NCBI GenBank assembly: GCA_003255065.1
Contig: QAOA01006449.1
Location: 124,001 to 188,000, forward strand
DNA: 64,000 nt
Source of the DNA: Cercis canadensis
Taxonomy: Eukaryota; Streptophyta; Magnoliopsida; Fabales; Fabaceae
Direction of reading: 5' to 3'
The notes under the pieces are model-generated. The model ran no database searches and was not told the origin of the DNA. It saw only the letters and a list, made by a program, of their open reading frames with translations. The translations under genes and the position numbers were made by a program. Positions 1 through 11,775 of this stretch are shown in pieces. Each line of letters starts with the position of its first letter. The first letter of the stretch is position 1.

Positions 1-2354
1 CTAAGACCAAGCCTCCTAACTTGTCAATCACTTACAAGTCCAACTTGCGACATCATTAGCAACATTAATCCAATGCACTCATAAAGCCAAGGAAAAGAAC
101 ATTAGTTAAAGGAAGATATAAGAGACCATTCATGTATGAACAATCAAAGAATCCTACTAAAAAAGGGAAAATCAAAGTAAGGCCTGAAAAAGCTTTAGAA
201 TAGCATGAGGCAATAAAGTGCAAAAGGGTCAAAATAGATCACAATCAACCTTCAAAATATCTTTGGAACAGCCAACCAAAACACATGCATAATAGTCCCA
301 AAATAGCACCCAAAGATAGCATCTAAAATAGCAAAATAAATTAACCTCAAACCCACTTTAACATGCATTGGAACAGCCACTTAATCAAAGAGAAACAACA
401 ACCAAAATAGGACCAAAACAGCCCCGAAAACAGCAAAAAGATAATCCTACAAACAGAATTAACAATTTTCAAAATACCCTAGAACAACAACAAAACAACA
501 TGCAAAAATAATTCCCAGAAAGTATGGAAAACCAAACAAGATAGGCATAAAAAAATGCTCTTAAGCAGCCTTATGGATGACTATGGAACAGTGATCAAAA
601 GACATGCAGAATGATACCTAAAACAAATGTAAATAGAGAAATAAATCCCAAGGAGATCCAAGGAATTCACGTAACAATTAACTAACCCATATAGCCAAAC
701 ATCACTCTTTAATTCATAATAAGCAAGTGCAAGTGTGACAAGAAGATGGGAAGCAGTAAGCATACCAGAGACAAACAAATCAGCATATAGGTTTTGTGAC
801 AAAATCAATCTAGAATTCAAAATAACCTAATGACTACATGAAAAAGAAAAAAAAAACAACTAAGAACGGAGCACACCCATACTTGGCAAAACACGAACTA
901 GCACTTCACAACATTTTTAGCCATTCTAAAATTAAATAGATAGACATAGAAGAGTAAGATAAAGTTCAGCTGAGCAATACTAATCAGACCCATCAAAGAG
1001 TAAACTCCAGGATAGAGCATCCATATCATGCTATTTGTCATATTGCCCATTCTTTACCCCGAAAAAGGAACTTACCACCATTTCACACAGGGATCAAACC
1101 TCCAACTATGCTAACATAGATATATTGACTTCTCAAATAAAATTTATGGTGATAAGAATTCCAAGTGCAAATTTACAACATCAAATAGAAACGTGGAATA
1201 CTCCTTACTTAAATAAGGGAAAAAAAAAAAAAACACATGGTACCACCAACTATTCCTTAAATCTAGGCAAAACCACCTCAAATTAAATCAACAAAATACA
1301 AAGCATATCAGATTAAAACTAATGAAACTTCAAACGCATCGACAAAAATAGATTAAGAAGAAAGAACTCGAACTCCAGAAATAATCAAATATTAGCTCTA
1401 AGCCTTGCATCAACCAACTAAAAGAGATAGATAATAACAATAGGATCTAAAGGCAAAGCCAAATTAGAGGATGAAACAGATAGAGGCACATCAAGGGAGA
1501 AACAAGTATCAAAACCCCCACACTAAAGACCAAAATATCACAATTGAAGAGAATTAATCATGCCAATTCTTAAAAATTTGATTCAGAATTAGGGAAAACA
1601 AATTATACCTAAATGGAGCTATGATTGATGGAGTGTGGATAGCATCCTCATCCCTACCGGTCTCTCACCACCAGTGTTACCGGAAAAAGCCTTCTTCCTT
1701 ATCCAAAATCACTGAGTCCCACGTCTAACAGTATAGGTCCCTCTCCCATTCTCTCTCGAGCACTCACTCTTGTTCTCTCTGGGTGTTTTTCTTTCTCTTT
1801 TTTTCTCTTGCTCTGCCTCCGAGTCCTTCTCTCACTCTCACTCTCTCTACCTCTGGTTCTCTTTTGCTCTCTTCCTTACGATAGTTCTTCCTTTCTCTCG
1901 ATTCTTCATATTTCTTATACTCTCTTTCCTTGTTTCCAAAATACCCCCAATGTTAACCGGCCATCTCTTTTCTTTTCTTTTAATTTTTTTTTCTTTTCTT
2001 TTATTTGTTTATTAAAGATAATGTATCTCATTTTAGACCAATGGGTGACCAAGAAAATCCAATCTTGCACTCTCATTGGCCACCCTAGATCTAATAATGC
2101 AAAAACTAGAATTTCATATTTCTAACTTATTTAATAAACCTATTGATCTTTTAATGCCTTAAAGCTGAAAAATGTAAATGTCATGAAATAAAGGAATGGG
2201 CCATGTGAGTCCTGAGAAAAATTGGGCTACACATTTGGGGTATTGCCAAAATCTTTTCACATAAAAAAAAACCCAAAAGCATAAAAATTCAAAAATGATA
2301 CATATATTTTTTTTTACTAAAAGAAAACTGTCCGGACAAAATACGGTATCTATA
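1..2354 (-). mobile_element. Ogre/Tat-like LTR (A), cut by window edge
   Basis: Read on the minus strand, the LTR starts at 2354 with TATAGATACC, matching TGTAGACACC at the starts of the LTRs at 47623 and 56123. Its body aligns by eye with the LTR at 29593-32531: both have a pair of inverted-looking CATTGG/CCAATGG segments near an AGATCTA(A/G)TGATGCAAAAA-like stretch (2036-2110 here, 32165-32240 there), and a long pyrimidine tract on the plus strand (1740-2010 here). The rest is A-rich noncoding sequence. The 3' end of the LTR lies left of the window. Short ORFs in the tract are low-complexity and not genes. Confidence 0.72.
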
Positions 2355-2376
2355 GTTGCCATTGTGGAGTCGCCAA
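2355..2376 (-). other. Primer binding site fused to polypurine-tract remnant
   Basis: On the minus strand this reads TTGGCGACTCCACAATGG followed by CAAC and then directly the start of LTR A. TGGCGACTCCAC is the same as the primer sites at 50180 and 59729. GGCAACT is the end of the polypurine tract seen before the related LTR at 32531. The whole internal region that should separate the two is missing. Confidence 0.65.
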
Positions 2377-2378
2377 AC

Positions 2379-2464
2379 TATCACAATGCACCCAAAGGGT
2401 AGTCGCGATGTGGATGGCAGACTTAGAAAAAGATTGGTTTTCAAAGAAAACTTAGAGTCGCCAT
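2379..2464 (-). mobile_element. Terminal fragment of the partner 5' LTR (B)
   Basis: On the minus strand this reads from ATGGCGACTCTAAGTTTTC to GTGATA and then spacer GT plus the primer site. It aligns with the last about 95 bp of the LTR ending at 50176 (GGTGGCAACTCCAGAG ... ATAACA, GT, primer site). It is therefore the 3' end of a 5' LTR whose remainder was separated by insertion of the plus-strand LTR at 2465. Confidence 0.65.
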
Positions 2465-3510
2465 TATAAACACCGTATTTTGTCCGAGGGTATTACACAC
2501 TTTAAAAAAAAATGATAATAATATATATATATTATTATATTATTTTTATTATTTTATTTAAAATTCTAAAATTATGTTTTTAAATCGAAAAAATCTTATT
2601 TTGAGGTCTTCAAGGCCTGCTTTAACTTTTGGATTAAAGTTTTAGTCTTTGGGATTTGCCCATTTAATTTAAACCCTAGTTTTAAGGCCCTTTGAGCCCA
2701 TTTTGCTTTAACCAAGTTTAGGGCCTCTCGGCCTATTTGATTTTATTCAAATACTTTGTTTTGACATAAGAATTATAACTTTCTTGACTTTTAGTGATTT
2801 TGAGTCAAAACTTATATTTTGGGCTTGACTTGTCATACTAAAACCTTAGTTTGGGGCCCACCCAATTTTTTTATTTTCCTAATTTTTTTGGTCCAAATAA
2901 ATTATATATGTTTGCTAGACTATTTAATATGTTTAAGATTTAATTTGGGACCAATTGGACTAAGTTAGGTCCAAGGTTGAGCTCTTTAGGCTCAATTTGG
3001 CCTATTAGGGTTTCATGATTTTTATTTTTAATCAAAAAATAAATAAATTTGTAGGAAATCTTAATGGAGGTTCAACCAAGGTTAGAGGAATATTCCTAAG
3101 GACAATTCAAAAGGGCTAGCAAATAAAAAAAATATAAAAATATAAAAATAAAATAGGCTGATGAGGGAATTCGGCCAGGGGTATTTTGGGGAAAAATTTA
3201 TGAATCTTTTCACATGGCAAGGCTAAAGGAAAGTGGGAGGAAGGTGTAAAGAGCATAGAAAATGACCATTTTACTCTCAACTTGCTCTCCAAATTGAGAG
3301 GGTTGATTACTTAAGAGAAGAAAAATAGAAGAGTGCCACACATTAGCTACCCAATGGGAAACGCAAAGAGGGAGGGAGATTTAAGAGAAAAAAGATCAAA
3401 ATAGCTAAGTTGAGAGAAAATAAAGAGAGAAATGATGAAAGCTTGAGAAACTTCAAAGTGTTCTTGAGTTGTTCTTCCTATTTTTGAGAAGAAAATGAGA
3501 GATCTGAGAG
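2465..3510 (+). mobile_element. Ogre/Tat-like LTR (C), plus strand, interrupted
   Basis: Starts TATAAACACCGTATTTTGTC, the same opening as LTR A but on the opposite strand, so the two LTR starts face away from each other across 110 bp. The body is AT-rich, with several GGGCC(C/T)-type motifs. It becomes purine-rich from about 3230 to 3510, as in the other LTRs of the family. It is cut at 3510/3511 by the LTR of the copia element; its continuation was not found in the window. Confidence 0.6.
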
Positions 3511-6094
3511 TGTAGGTATGCTCCTAAATGAGGGTGAATATGAGATAGAAACAATAATAATGCGGAATTACAAATTAAAACAATTTCTGGAATAATCATT
3601 TTGTAATCAAAACTCGATTCAAAGCTGGTTATAAAATAACCCATAAATTCTTAACAGAGATTTAATCAAAATATGAAAACTCAGAACATGAACTAGATAG
3701 CCATTCAAATCGAAGAAAAAGATTCTTGCATATATGAATATAGCAATTTATAAGACAAGAATCAGTAAGCTTAATAGGCACAGACCATCAGAACTAGTTG
3801 ATATTCACCTATTATGTCTTTAAGTTCCATGTTTTATCAATGGATTCTTGCCTACAATTGAGTAAATTTGCTTTAAACATAGTACTTAATCCATATAATT
3901 GTGTTTTCAGGTGTTTCTCTGGTTTATCAAGCAAAAGGAAGAGTTTTAGGGATTTTTGGAGCAAAAGGGCAGAGGAATTAGAAGAATTCGAAATCCAGAC
4001 AGGGAACACGGCCATGTTCATGCCCATGTCTGACCAACATGGCCATGTTCATGCCCGTGTTTGACCTCCAGAATGCTGCACCAGTTCACTGAGGAACACG
4101 ACTTGAAGAATGAAAGAACATGGTCGTGTTCGAAGCCTAGATAGCAATTTAAGTGACACGCCCAACCACCATAAGTGAACATGGCCGTGTTTAGGCCGTG
4201 TTCGAGCGTCTGAAGGTGAAACCCTAGATTTAGATTAGTATATATAGCAACTTAAGGGGGAAAGTTCTAGAGCTCCGTCTTTTGGACACCAAAGACATAT
4301 ATCAGAGCCAGAGGCGGTAGCCCAACCCTAGAGGGTTGAAGAAAAGCAAGATAGAAGATCAATCCATTGAAAGAATTTCATGAGAATGAGTTTTTCTGAT
4401 TCTATCTTGTCTTCTCTATATTTTGTTGATTTAGATTTTATCATGAACTAATTTATAAAGGTTTAGATGAGATGAACCCTAGAACTGCATCTGCATTCTT
4501 CTTTCTTTGATTTAATGAGAATATACCTTTCATTTCTTAGAATTTGTCTATGATTATTATTTCAGTTTATAGATTGAGAAATTATAAATTGAACAAGATC
4601 ACTTGTAGGCAATGGGATTTGCTTGGAATCACTAGAGATAGGATTCACATAAGTCTTCTGATTTAAGTCAATAGACTAAGGGAATTCACAGAACATGAAT
4701 TAATGCATTCTTAGGGATTTTGATTAGGAAGAGATTTCAGTCAATCAACCTAGGAATAGATGTCATATTGCTTGAGAAAGAATAAGGCATAATTCAAGAA
4801 TTTCCATCAATCTAAGTCAAGAATTGGTGACCATTGAGTTAAAGATGAAAGTGCAATGTTTGTTCTAGGGGGATTCTTATCTAGACCTATTCTTCTAAAT
4901 TGATAAATCTATCAAATTCATTGTTATTATTTTCTAGTCTTGTTTTTATTAGTTTAGATATCCTAGTTCATAAATGAAATCACAATTCTGAGATTAGATA
5001 ATAGAAAAAGGATTACTACTAATAGCTATAGTTCCTCGTGGGAATGATATCCGTACTCGATTAAGCTATTCTGTAAAATGATAGGTACACTTGCCTAGAG
5101 TGATTGTAATATTGAATTAATTGAATACAATTCTAAAACAAACATCACTAGTTATACAATAGATTTAAGAATATATAACAGCTGAATAAAAGAGAGAAGG
5201 GTAGCGAGAATGAGCCTATAATTTTTATAGTGGTTCAGCCAATAACAGAGCCTACATCCACTCTCCCAAGGCTAGGGTTCAACTATCAATAAGGTTATTT
5301 TTCTAAGCTTCTCTAAGATTCGTTACAACACTGGTTTTACAAAGAGTTTAACCAAAAAACTCTCTTCCTAGTTTTTTTTTTTTATAGAGCTCACTAGAAC
5401 TCTCTTCTAAGAAGTCACTCCCTATATTTTCCAATAAAATCTGTTACAAATTCCTAAAAGAATATGACACCCACATCTTTACATCTCTCTTAAAGGATTT
5501 GCACACAAGTAGTACAATGTTGGTAGAAATATAGATAACTAGCTTCAGACACATAGCTTTTTCTTTTTTTTGATTCAATAGATTCTTTTCTCTCCTTTTC
5601 CAGACCTTGGGTCTTCAAATTTATAGTAGAAGGTTGAAGATGACCGTTGCCAATAGGCTGGACTTCTACTTGCTTGATTTGAGGTCTTAATGACTTGATT
5701 TGAGATCATATCTCTGATTGAGAAATAATCTCATCCTTTCAAATAATTTTCTTATATAGCACTTGTTTCCTTTCTTGTTGCTGATTCTTCTCTAATTTAA
5801 ATTTCTTAAATGGGCTTCCTTCCAACGTCTCTAAGGTCCATTAACTGGTCCAGATGAATTGGGCTTCAACCTTGGTTGATCCATGAATCTTAAGGCTTTC
5901 ATAACAACATGTAGATCTAGTTCTTGAACTTCGAGTTAGTTTTTTGAACTAGGAAACTGGTTATGCTTTAGACCCAAGTTTATCACTTAATTTGTTCACT
6001 TAGAATAAACACTTGAACAAACACATTAAGGTTAGTGATAAGCTAGGCTATTTGTTATCATCAAAAGTAGGGTTGGAGAACCATGGGGCTAACA
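3511..6094 (-). repeat. 3' LTR of the Sirevirus-type element, split by solo LTR D
   Basis: Minus-strand start TGTTAGCCCCATGG at 6094, directly after the polypurine tract. The end is CATACCTACA at 3511. Removing solo LTR D (3799-5147) and one copy of its duplication leaves about 1.23 kb. LTR sequence is continuous in character across the join (3660-3798 and 5153 onward). Confidence 0.75.
3799..5147 (+). mobile_element. Solo LTR D with perfect 5-bp target duplication
   Basis: Begins TGATATTCACC and ends AACATCA. It is flanked on both sides by CTAGT (3794-3798 and 5148-5152), a perfect 5-bp target site duplication. It contains no coding sequence and no second LTR. Internal signs of a gypsy LTR are: repeated palindromic motifs such as ACATGGCCATGT at 4005-4065, a TATATATAG box near 4232, and a CTCGTGGGAATGATATCCGT segment near 5036 of the kind found near the ends of plant gypsy LTRs. 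Orientation follows the TATA box. Confidence 0.85.
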
Positions 6095-6110
6095 ATCTCC
6101 CCCTTTTGAT
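6095..6110 (-). other. Polypurine tract of the Sirevirus-type element
   Basis: On the minus strand ATCAAAAGGGGGAGAT abuts the LTR start TGTTAG. This is the plus-strand DNA primer typical of Ty1-copia elements and it fixes the LTR boundary. Confidence 0.85.
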
Positions 6111-6539
6111 GATGATAAATGCTTGGAAAGATCTCCCCTTAGAAATATGCTTACTTCTGAAACTAGTTGTACAATCAGTTTAGAAAGTAGTTTTCACAAG
6201 TAGTTTCATAACATAGAGGTTTTCTAAAAACCTTTTAAGAATAGTTCATTCAAACTATCTCAGTATCAGAGCATACCATAAAAAATCTAGATGATATTTT
6301 CTAATCTTTCCACCCCTTTGTCATATCAAAAAAGACTGGGAGGAAAGAAGCTGATATCGAAGAAACTAGTTCCTCTAGAAAATTGATTATACAGTGTATA
6401 GCAGAAACAATTTTAAACATAATGCATATGTCATGAAATGCAAATGTCAGATGTCAGATGTTTAAAATTACAGACCCGGTGGAATAAAAGTCAAATCAAA
6501 ATAACAAAATCTAAGAGATAACAATTTAGAGAATAGCAG

Positions 6540-8186
6540 CATAGACAAATCAACTTGATGAGGGCTTTAATGCAACAAGCTCCATCTTTGCGGCAACAAG
6601 CTTTTGTTCAGTTATAGCTAGTTTGAGCTTGAGCTAAGCCATTGCAACATCCACAACAGTAGGCCTGGTTGAAAACTAGATAATTTGGTTATGTTGGTGG
6701 TTCAACCTTTGACCCATCTAGTTTGCTAACTCAGCAGGTTTAATATTCTTCAGCCACTGGGTATAATCCACAGCTTGAGAAGCTGCTACTGGTTTCTTAC
6801 CATAACCAGTTTTTTGAGATTTCAAAGTGGCTAAGGAAGTAGCTGTTTTGCACTTAGAACTTGAAAGCTACTTGACATGAGAGGGGTTGCTTGAATCCTC
6901 TTGAGGAACAAACTCAGTGAGAGGTTGCCTTATGGTCAAATGGCTTGGCAGGGGCTCATCTTGGAACTGGGTCAAGTTAACATTAAAATACCTACAAATT
7001 CTGGTAATGAGCATGCCATATGGTAAGCTAGCTTTCTCTCGGGTTCCTTGAACAGTCCATGCCAAGGTATTCAAAATCAACTTGGGTAGGTTCAAGGGAA
7101 GATTGTTCTTGATGTGGTAAAAAAGGTAAAGATCAGAGGTAAATAATTCAGATTGGCAACCAGGCCTAGCAAGGAAATTGGTGGTTATGAATTTGGCTAA
7201 GGTTCTGGTTACATAATTCATACAATGGATAGAGGGTACACTTCCATCTATGTTTTCAGGAAAGTCACATAAGGAGTGCATGTCTTTAGCAAATGACACA
7301 AAATCAGCAGGCTAAGTCTTATGGATATACCTCTCATCTCCTTCAGCAAGCACATCAAACAGTTGTTCAAACAAGTTTTTATTCAGAGTGATCTTAACAC
7401 TAGTAACATATGATTTTAAATAAATGCTACTAGAATTTACACCCTTAAGGGGTTGAAGGTGAGCATAAAATAAATTTACCAATTATGGCAGAACCGGTTC
7501 TTCAATCTCTAGAAGCTGCTTCCATCTCATCGCAACAATTGCTTCATCAATGACTTTGGTTGTCTCTGTTTGTTGAATCCACTTCACAACAGAGATTGGA
7601 ACTACTTTTCTCAAGAAGAATTTCTTCTAAAAATGCTCCTCAATCTCTCTGGATTGGAAGAGATTTCCTGGAGCTCGAGGAGGAGCAAGCTTTGGCATAG
7701 AAACTTGTTTTCGGGCTGTCATCTTTGTTCTTACAACCTTTGGCATGCTGGATTCAATAGGAATTTCCTTTAGTCTGTGAGGAGATTCAGGAGGAATGGA
7801 GAGGTTGATTTTTGGGGCTTCTGGAATAGGGTCTTTCTCGGTTTCATGTCAACCCAGATACAATATAGTAGGGGGTCCCTCTAGAAGCTTGAAGCCTCTA
7901 ACAGAATTAAGAAGAACCAGTTCTTCCTCCTCTGTATTTGGTTTTGATTGAACTTCCTACAAGTCATCCATAGTAATATCTTGATCTACATGCATGGGCT
8001 CCTTGCCCTTGGCACTAGGTCCACCAGCCTTGGAACTTTGCTGCATAGTTTGCTGGAAAGAATCAGTAATTTTTCTGAGGAAGAAGACTTTGAAACAACA
8101 ATGGTAGTTTTCGGTGTATTGCTGGAAGTTTCTTTGCCTTTTCTTCCCATTCGTTGACAGTGCCTGAGGCGGTTTTCAAATCTCAT
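6540..8186 (-). pseudogene. Extra 3' ORF of Sirevirus: plant transposon-protein (PF20167-like) domain, broken
   Basis: Begins on the minus strand at 8186 with a basic segment and runs as broken pieces to about 6540. The best piece (6868-7299, 143 residues) contains NLPKLILNTLAW and LPYGMLITRICRYF; such motifs typify the 'putative plant transposon protein' domain (PF20167 from memory). It sits between RNase H and the 3' LTR, the place where Sireviruses carry an envelope-like or other extra ORF. There are in-frame stops, for example near 7312 and 7480, and at least one frameshift. No membrane segment is evident, so an envelope role is not supported here. Function of the domain is unknown. Confidence 0.6.
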
Positions 8187-8739
8187 GATCTCTGAAACTT
8201 GCTTTATAGATAGGTTTAGAGAGGTTAGAGGCGGTTTATAGGTTTGATTGGAAACTTTTTAAGGAGAGTTGCAAGAAATCAGGAGATAGGGAGCTCGGTA
8301 ATGGGGTTAATGGCAAAACTCTAGGGATTTTGCAGAACAAGTTTAGGAAAGAAGAAGAATCAGGTAATTGAAGTAGCAACTAGCAAAATGTTATGTTTTA
8401 CGCATGTGGGAAACTGAGGTTTTAATGAAACGGGGCATTTTGTCTTAATGGATTAGCAAAAACACATACGCCCAACAGAGAGAAGCCCAAATGGATTTAA
8501 AACAGATCCAGCTTTCGGGACAGACCCAATTCATAACAATAATCTAACTTTTAACACAGAGGCCCAATATTCAACTTTGAAACATGAGTTCATATAAACA
8601 ACATGAGAGATGATGAGACCTAGCTTGCAAACCAGCTTTGGTGCATAAATCAACACAGTTTTCAGCAAACTTGTTAGCTCACAAATTTAAATTAATTTGA
8701 GAAGAAAATTTAGTCCTCAAGGTCATGCATGCTTATGAT

Positions 8740-9172
8740 ATGATATGCATGAGAAATCGAGGACAAGCTCATCATCCCAAGTTCATGTCTTAGATAACAG
8801 AACCTCTCTTCTGCCAATCCCTTAGTGAAGATATCAGCAAGCTATTCTTTGATATTGACAAAAGCTAGTTCAATGTCACATTTTAAAACATGATCTCAAA
8901 GAAAATGATACTTGATATCTATATGCTTCGTTCTAGAATGCTGAACAAAATTTTTAGCAATATTTATGGCACTAGTATTATCACACAACATGAGAATTTT
9001 CAGCAACCTGTTGCTTCATCCAAAGGACTTGAGAGCAACAATTTCTAGCTGCCATATATTCAACTTCAACAGTAGATTGTGCTACAACATGATGCTTCTT
9101 GCACTGCTAGGATATTAGAGCATTTCCCAAGAATTGACATCCTCCACTGGTACTTTTTCGATTTATAATGCA
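8740..9172 (-). pseudogene. RNase H domain of copia pol, broken
   Basis: Continues the RT reading toward lower coordinates. The minus strand has recognisable pieces: VAQSTVEVEYMAA (normally STAEAEY), DNTSAI after a frameshift, [13 protein letters not shown] and ADIFTKGL. These are the usual copia RNase H landmarks, including the conserved Asp of DNTSAI and the His-rich end. Stops and a frameshift near 9000 rule out function. Confidence 0.75.
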
Positions 9173-10345
9173 TCAAGTATAATCTGAATTTGTATATGCA
9201 ATCAGCTCGAAAGAACCAATTTTGTTGTACCATATTCTCACATTAGAAGTAGCTGCCAAATATCTGAAAATTCTTTTCACAGCTGTAAGGTAGGAGTCCT
9301 TTGGTGCAACTTGATATTTAGCACATGAGCACACGCTGAACATGATATCTGGTCTACTAGCAGTAATATAAAGTAGAGAACCGATCATACTTCTATACTT
9401 TTTCTCACAAACTGGATTTTTTTTTTTTTTTTTTATCCAGATCCAACTTTGTAGATGGACTAATAGGAGTAGCTATTCCTTTTGCATTTCTCATTCCAAA
9501 CTTCTTTAGTAGCTCCTTTGTGTACTTTGGATTGGTTAAGGAATATGCCATCTGAAGCTTGCTTTACTTGAAATCCGAGAAAGAATGTTAATTCTCCCAT
9601 CATGCTCATTTTAAATTCTCCTTTCATTAGCTTCTCAAAACCCTTACACAATAACTCATTAGTAGATCCAAAAATGATATCATCAACATAAATTTGTACA
9701 ATGAGTATATCAGGCCTAACATACTTAGTGAAAAGAATAGTATCCATATTTCCTTTTTCTAAAACCATTTTGCAAAAGAAACTCACTAAGTCTATCATAC
9801 CAAGCTCTTGGAGCTTGTTTAAGACCATAAAGAGCTTTAGAAAGTTTATAAATATGGTTTGGATATTCTAAGCTTTCAAAATTGGGAGGTTGCATTACAT
9901 AAACTTCCTCACTAATAAAATCATTTAAGAAAACACTTTTCACATCCATTTGAAAGAATTTGAAATCTTTATAGCATGCAAAAGCAAGTAGCATTCTAAT
10001 AGCTTCTAATTTAGCTACCGGAGCAAAGCTTTCTTTGAAGTCTATACCTTCTTGCTAGTTATAACCTTGTACTGCCAATCTAGCTTTATTTCTGACCACT
10101 TTAACATCTTCATCTTGTTTGTTCCGAAAGACCCATTTTGAACCAATGATTCTAAGATCATCTGAGTATGGCACAACTGTCCAAACTTTGTTCCTTTCAA
10201 ACTGATTTAGCTCATCTTGCATTGCTACTATCCAAGCTTCATCTTGTAGAGCTTCTTTGATGTTGGATGACTCTATGAATGAGAAAATACCAGATTTGCA
10301 TGGAAATCTCTGAGTGAAGCACAAGTGCTTATTCATCTGTTTGGA
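9173..10345 (-). pseudogene. Reverse transcriptase of copia pol, broken
   Basis: Copia RVT_2-type RT. From the N-terminal side: EALQDEAWIVAMQDEL and SKWVFRNK (10055-10336), FQMDVKSVFLND and [16 protein letters not shown] (9725-9994), the catalytic YVDD at 9679-9690 within IYVDDIIFGST (9460-9828), and GSLLYITASRPDIMF (9173-9388). The pieces lie in different frames or are separated by stops, so at least two frameshifts and a stop near 10054 are present. An oligo-A run on the coding strand (plus-strand T-run at 9420-9434) interrupts the RT to RNase H link. Confidence 0.85.
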
Positions 10346-10639
10346 TCTCTAATAACTTTGTCAATTGGATGATTCTTCATATTTTTAGTTTCCTTTGGAA
10401 GTAGCTCTCTAGCATTCTGTTATGGAGCTTCTTCATAAGTTGTTTCTGTTAGATCAATTTCCTCTTTGTTTTTTGTTTGAATAGGTATTGAAACCTCTTC
10501 CTGCACCATTTCATCATCCTCAAGAGCAGGAGTACTCAAGGAAATGTTAGGTTCATAAAAAATAATATGCATAAATTCTTCAACGCATAGTTTTTCTATT
10601 GAATATTCTATATGCTTTGTTGGTTGAAGAACAACCTAG

Positions 10640-11420
10640 AAAAATCCCTTCATTGGATTCAAATTTACCTAAATGCTACTTACCATTATTCAGAATAAAG
10701 CACTTACAGCCAAAAGCATGGAAGTAACTCACATTAGGTTTTCTCCCTTTCCACAACTCATAAGGAGTTTTCTTCAAAATTTACCTTATCAAGCATTTGT
10801 TCAAAATAAAGCAAGTTGCATTTACAACTTCTGCCTAGAAATATTTTGGAAGATCATTTTCAATTAACATAGTTCTGCCCATTTCTACTAATGTCCTATT
10901 TTTTCTCTCAACTATCTCGTTTTGTTGAGGAGTCTTAGGACATGATAAATTATGGTGGATACTATAAGTTTTGCAAAAGTTTTCGAAAACCTGGTTCTCA
11001 AATTCTCTACTATGATTACTTCTTATAGAAGAAATAACACTCCCTTTTTTATTTTGGACTTTCTTGAAAAACCTTTCAAAAATAGTAAAAGCTTAATTCT
11101 TATGAGCAAGAAAGTAAACCCAAGTGAATCGAGAACAGTTATCAACTATGACAAATCCATACTTCTTGCCATTCAAGTTGAATGTATGATGCAATAGTAG
11201 TAGCCTAGAAGTATAAAGCTCTTTCTTGGCTTTTAAAGATGACTTAGTTTGCTTGCCTTGCTAACAGGCTGAACATACCTTGTCTTTTTCAAAAGCTAGT
11301 TTCGGTAATTCAGAAACCAGTTCTTTCTTAGCTAGTTTAGAAATCAGCTTATGATTTATATGACCAAGCCTTCTATACCATAGTCAAGCATTGCTGCTTT
11401 GGGATGAAAAACAAGTTTCA
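10640..11420 (-). pseudogene. Integrase of copia pol, broken
   Basis: The minus strand shows the zinc-binding HHCC region as RRLGHINHKLISKL followed by VCSAC (two His, two Cys) at 11260-11400. The catalytic core follows: VDNCSRFTW, then IRSNHSREFEN where the usual catalytic Asp is replaced by Asn, then TPQQNEIVERKNRTL with the conserved Glu. Several in-frame stops occur, for example just after VCSAC. The core replacement and the stops make it non-functional. Confidence 0.8.
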
Positions 11421-11429
11421 TGTTTAAAA

Positions 11430-11775
11430 TTTAGTCCCTCTTTGGATACTACATACACATTCGCGCTTCTATCGCCCATAAAAAGCTTAAAAAATGATGC
11501 AATGCGATGATTCAAACACAGCCTTGTGACCTTTGTCACACAGCTGACTAATGCTTAACAAGATATGCATTAAACCTTCTACTAGATAGACATTATTGAG
11601 AGTAAAAGAAGTACTCATAGCTACTTTACCAACTCTAACAATTCCCCCTTTGCCATTGTCTCCAAAAGTGACGTCTCCTATGTCTTTCTTTTAAATGGAA
11701 GTGAACTTGGTTGGATCTTCAGTCACGTGTTTGGAGCAGCCACTGTCCAAGTACCAAAAGTCACTCTTGGCTTTA
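11430..11775 (-). pseudogene. Aspartic protease of copia pol, broken
   Basis: The minus strand reads WYLDSGCSKHVTED around 11720-11752, the D-S-G active site of copia proteases with the usual CSKH extension. It is in a different frame from the gag piece directly upstream, so a frameshift lies at about 11790. Downstream VYLVEGLMHILLSISQLC matches the end of copia PR domains. Confidence 0.8.

Noticed and set aside
1770..2125. Overlapping Ser/Leu/Phe-rich plus-strand ORFs
   Set aside because: They lie in the pyrimidine tract of LTR A and consist of low-complexity sequence.
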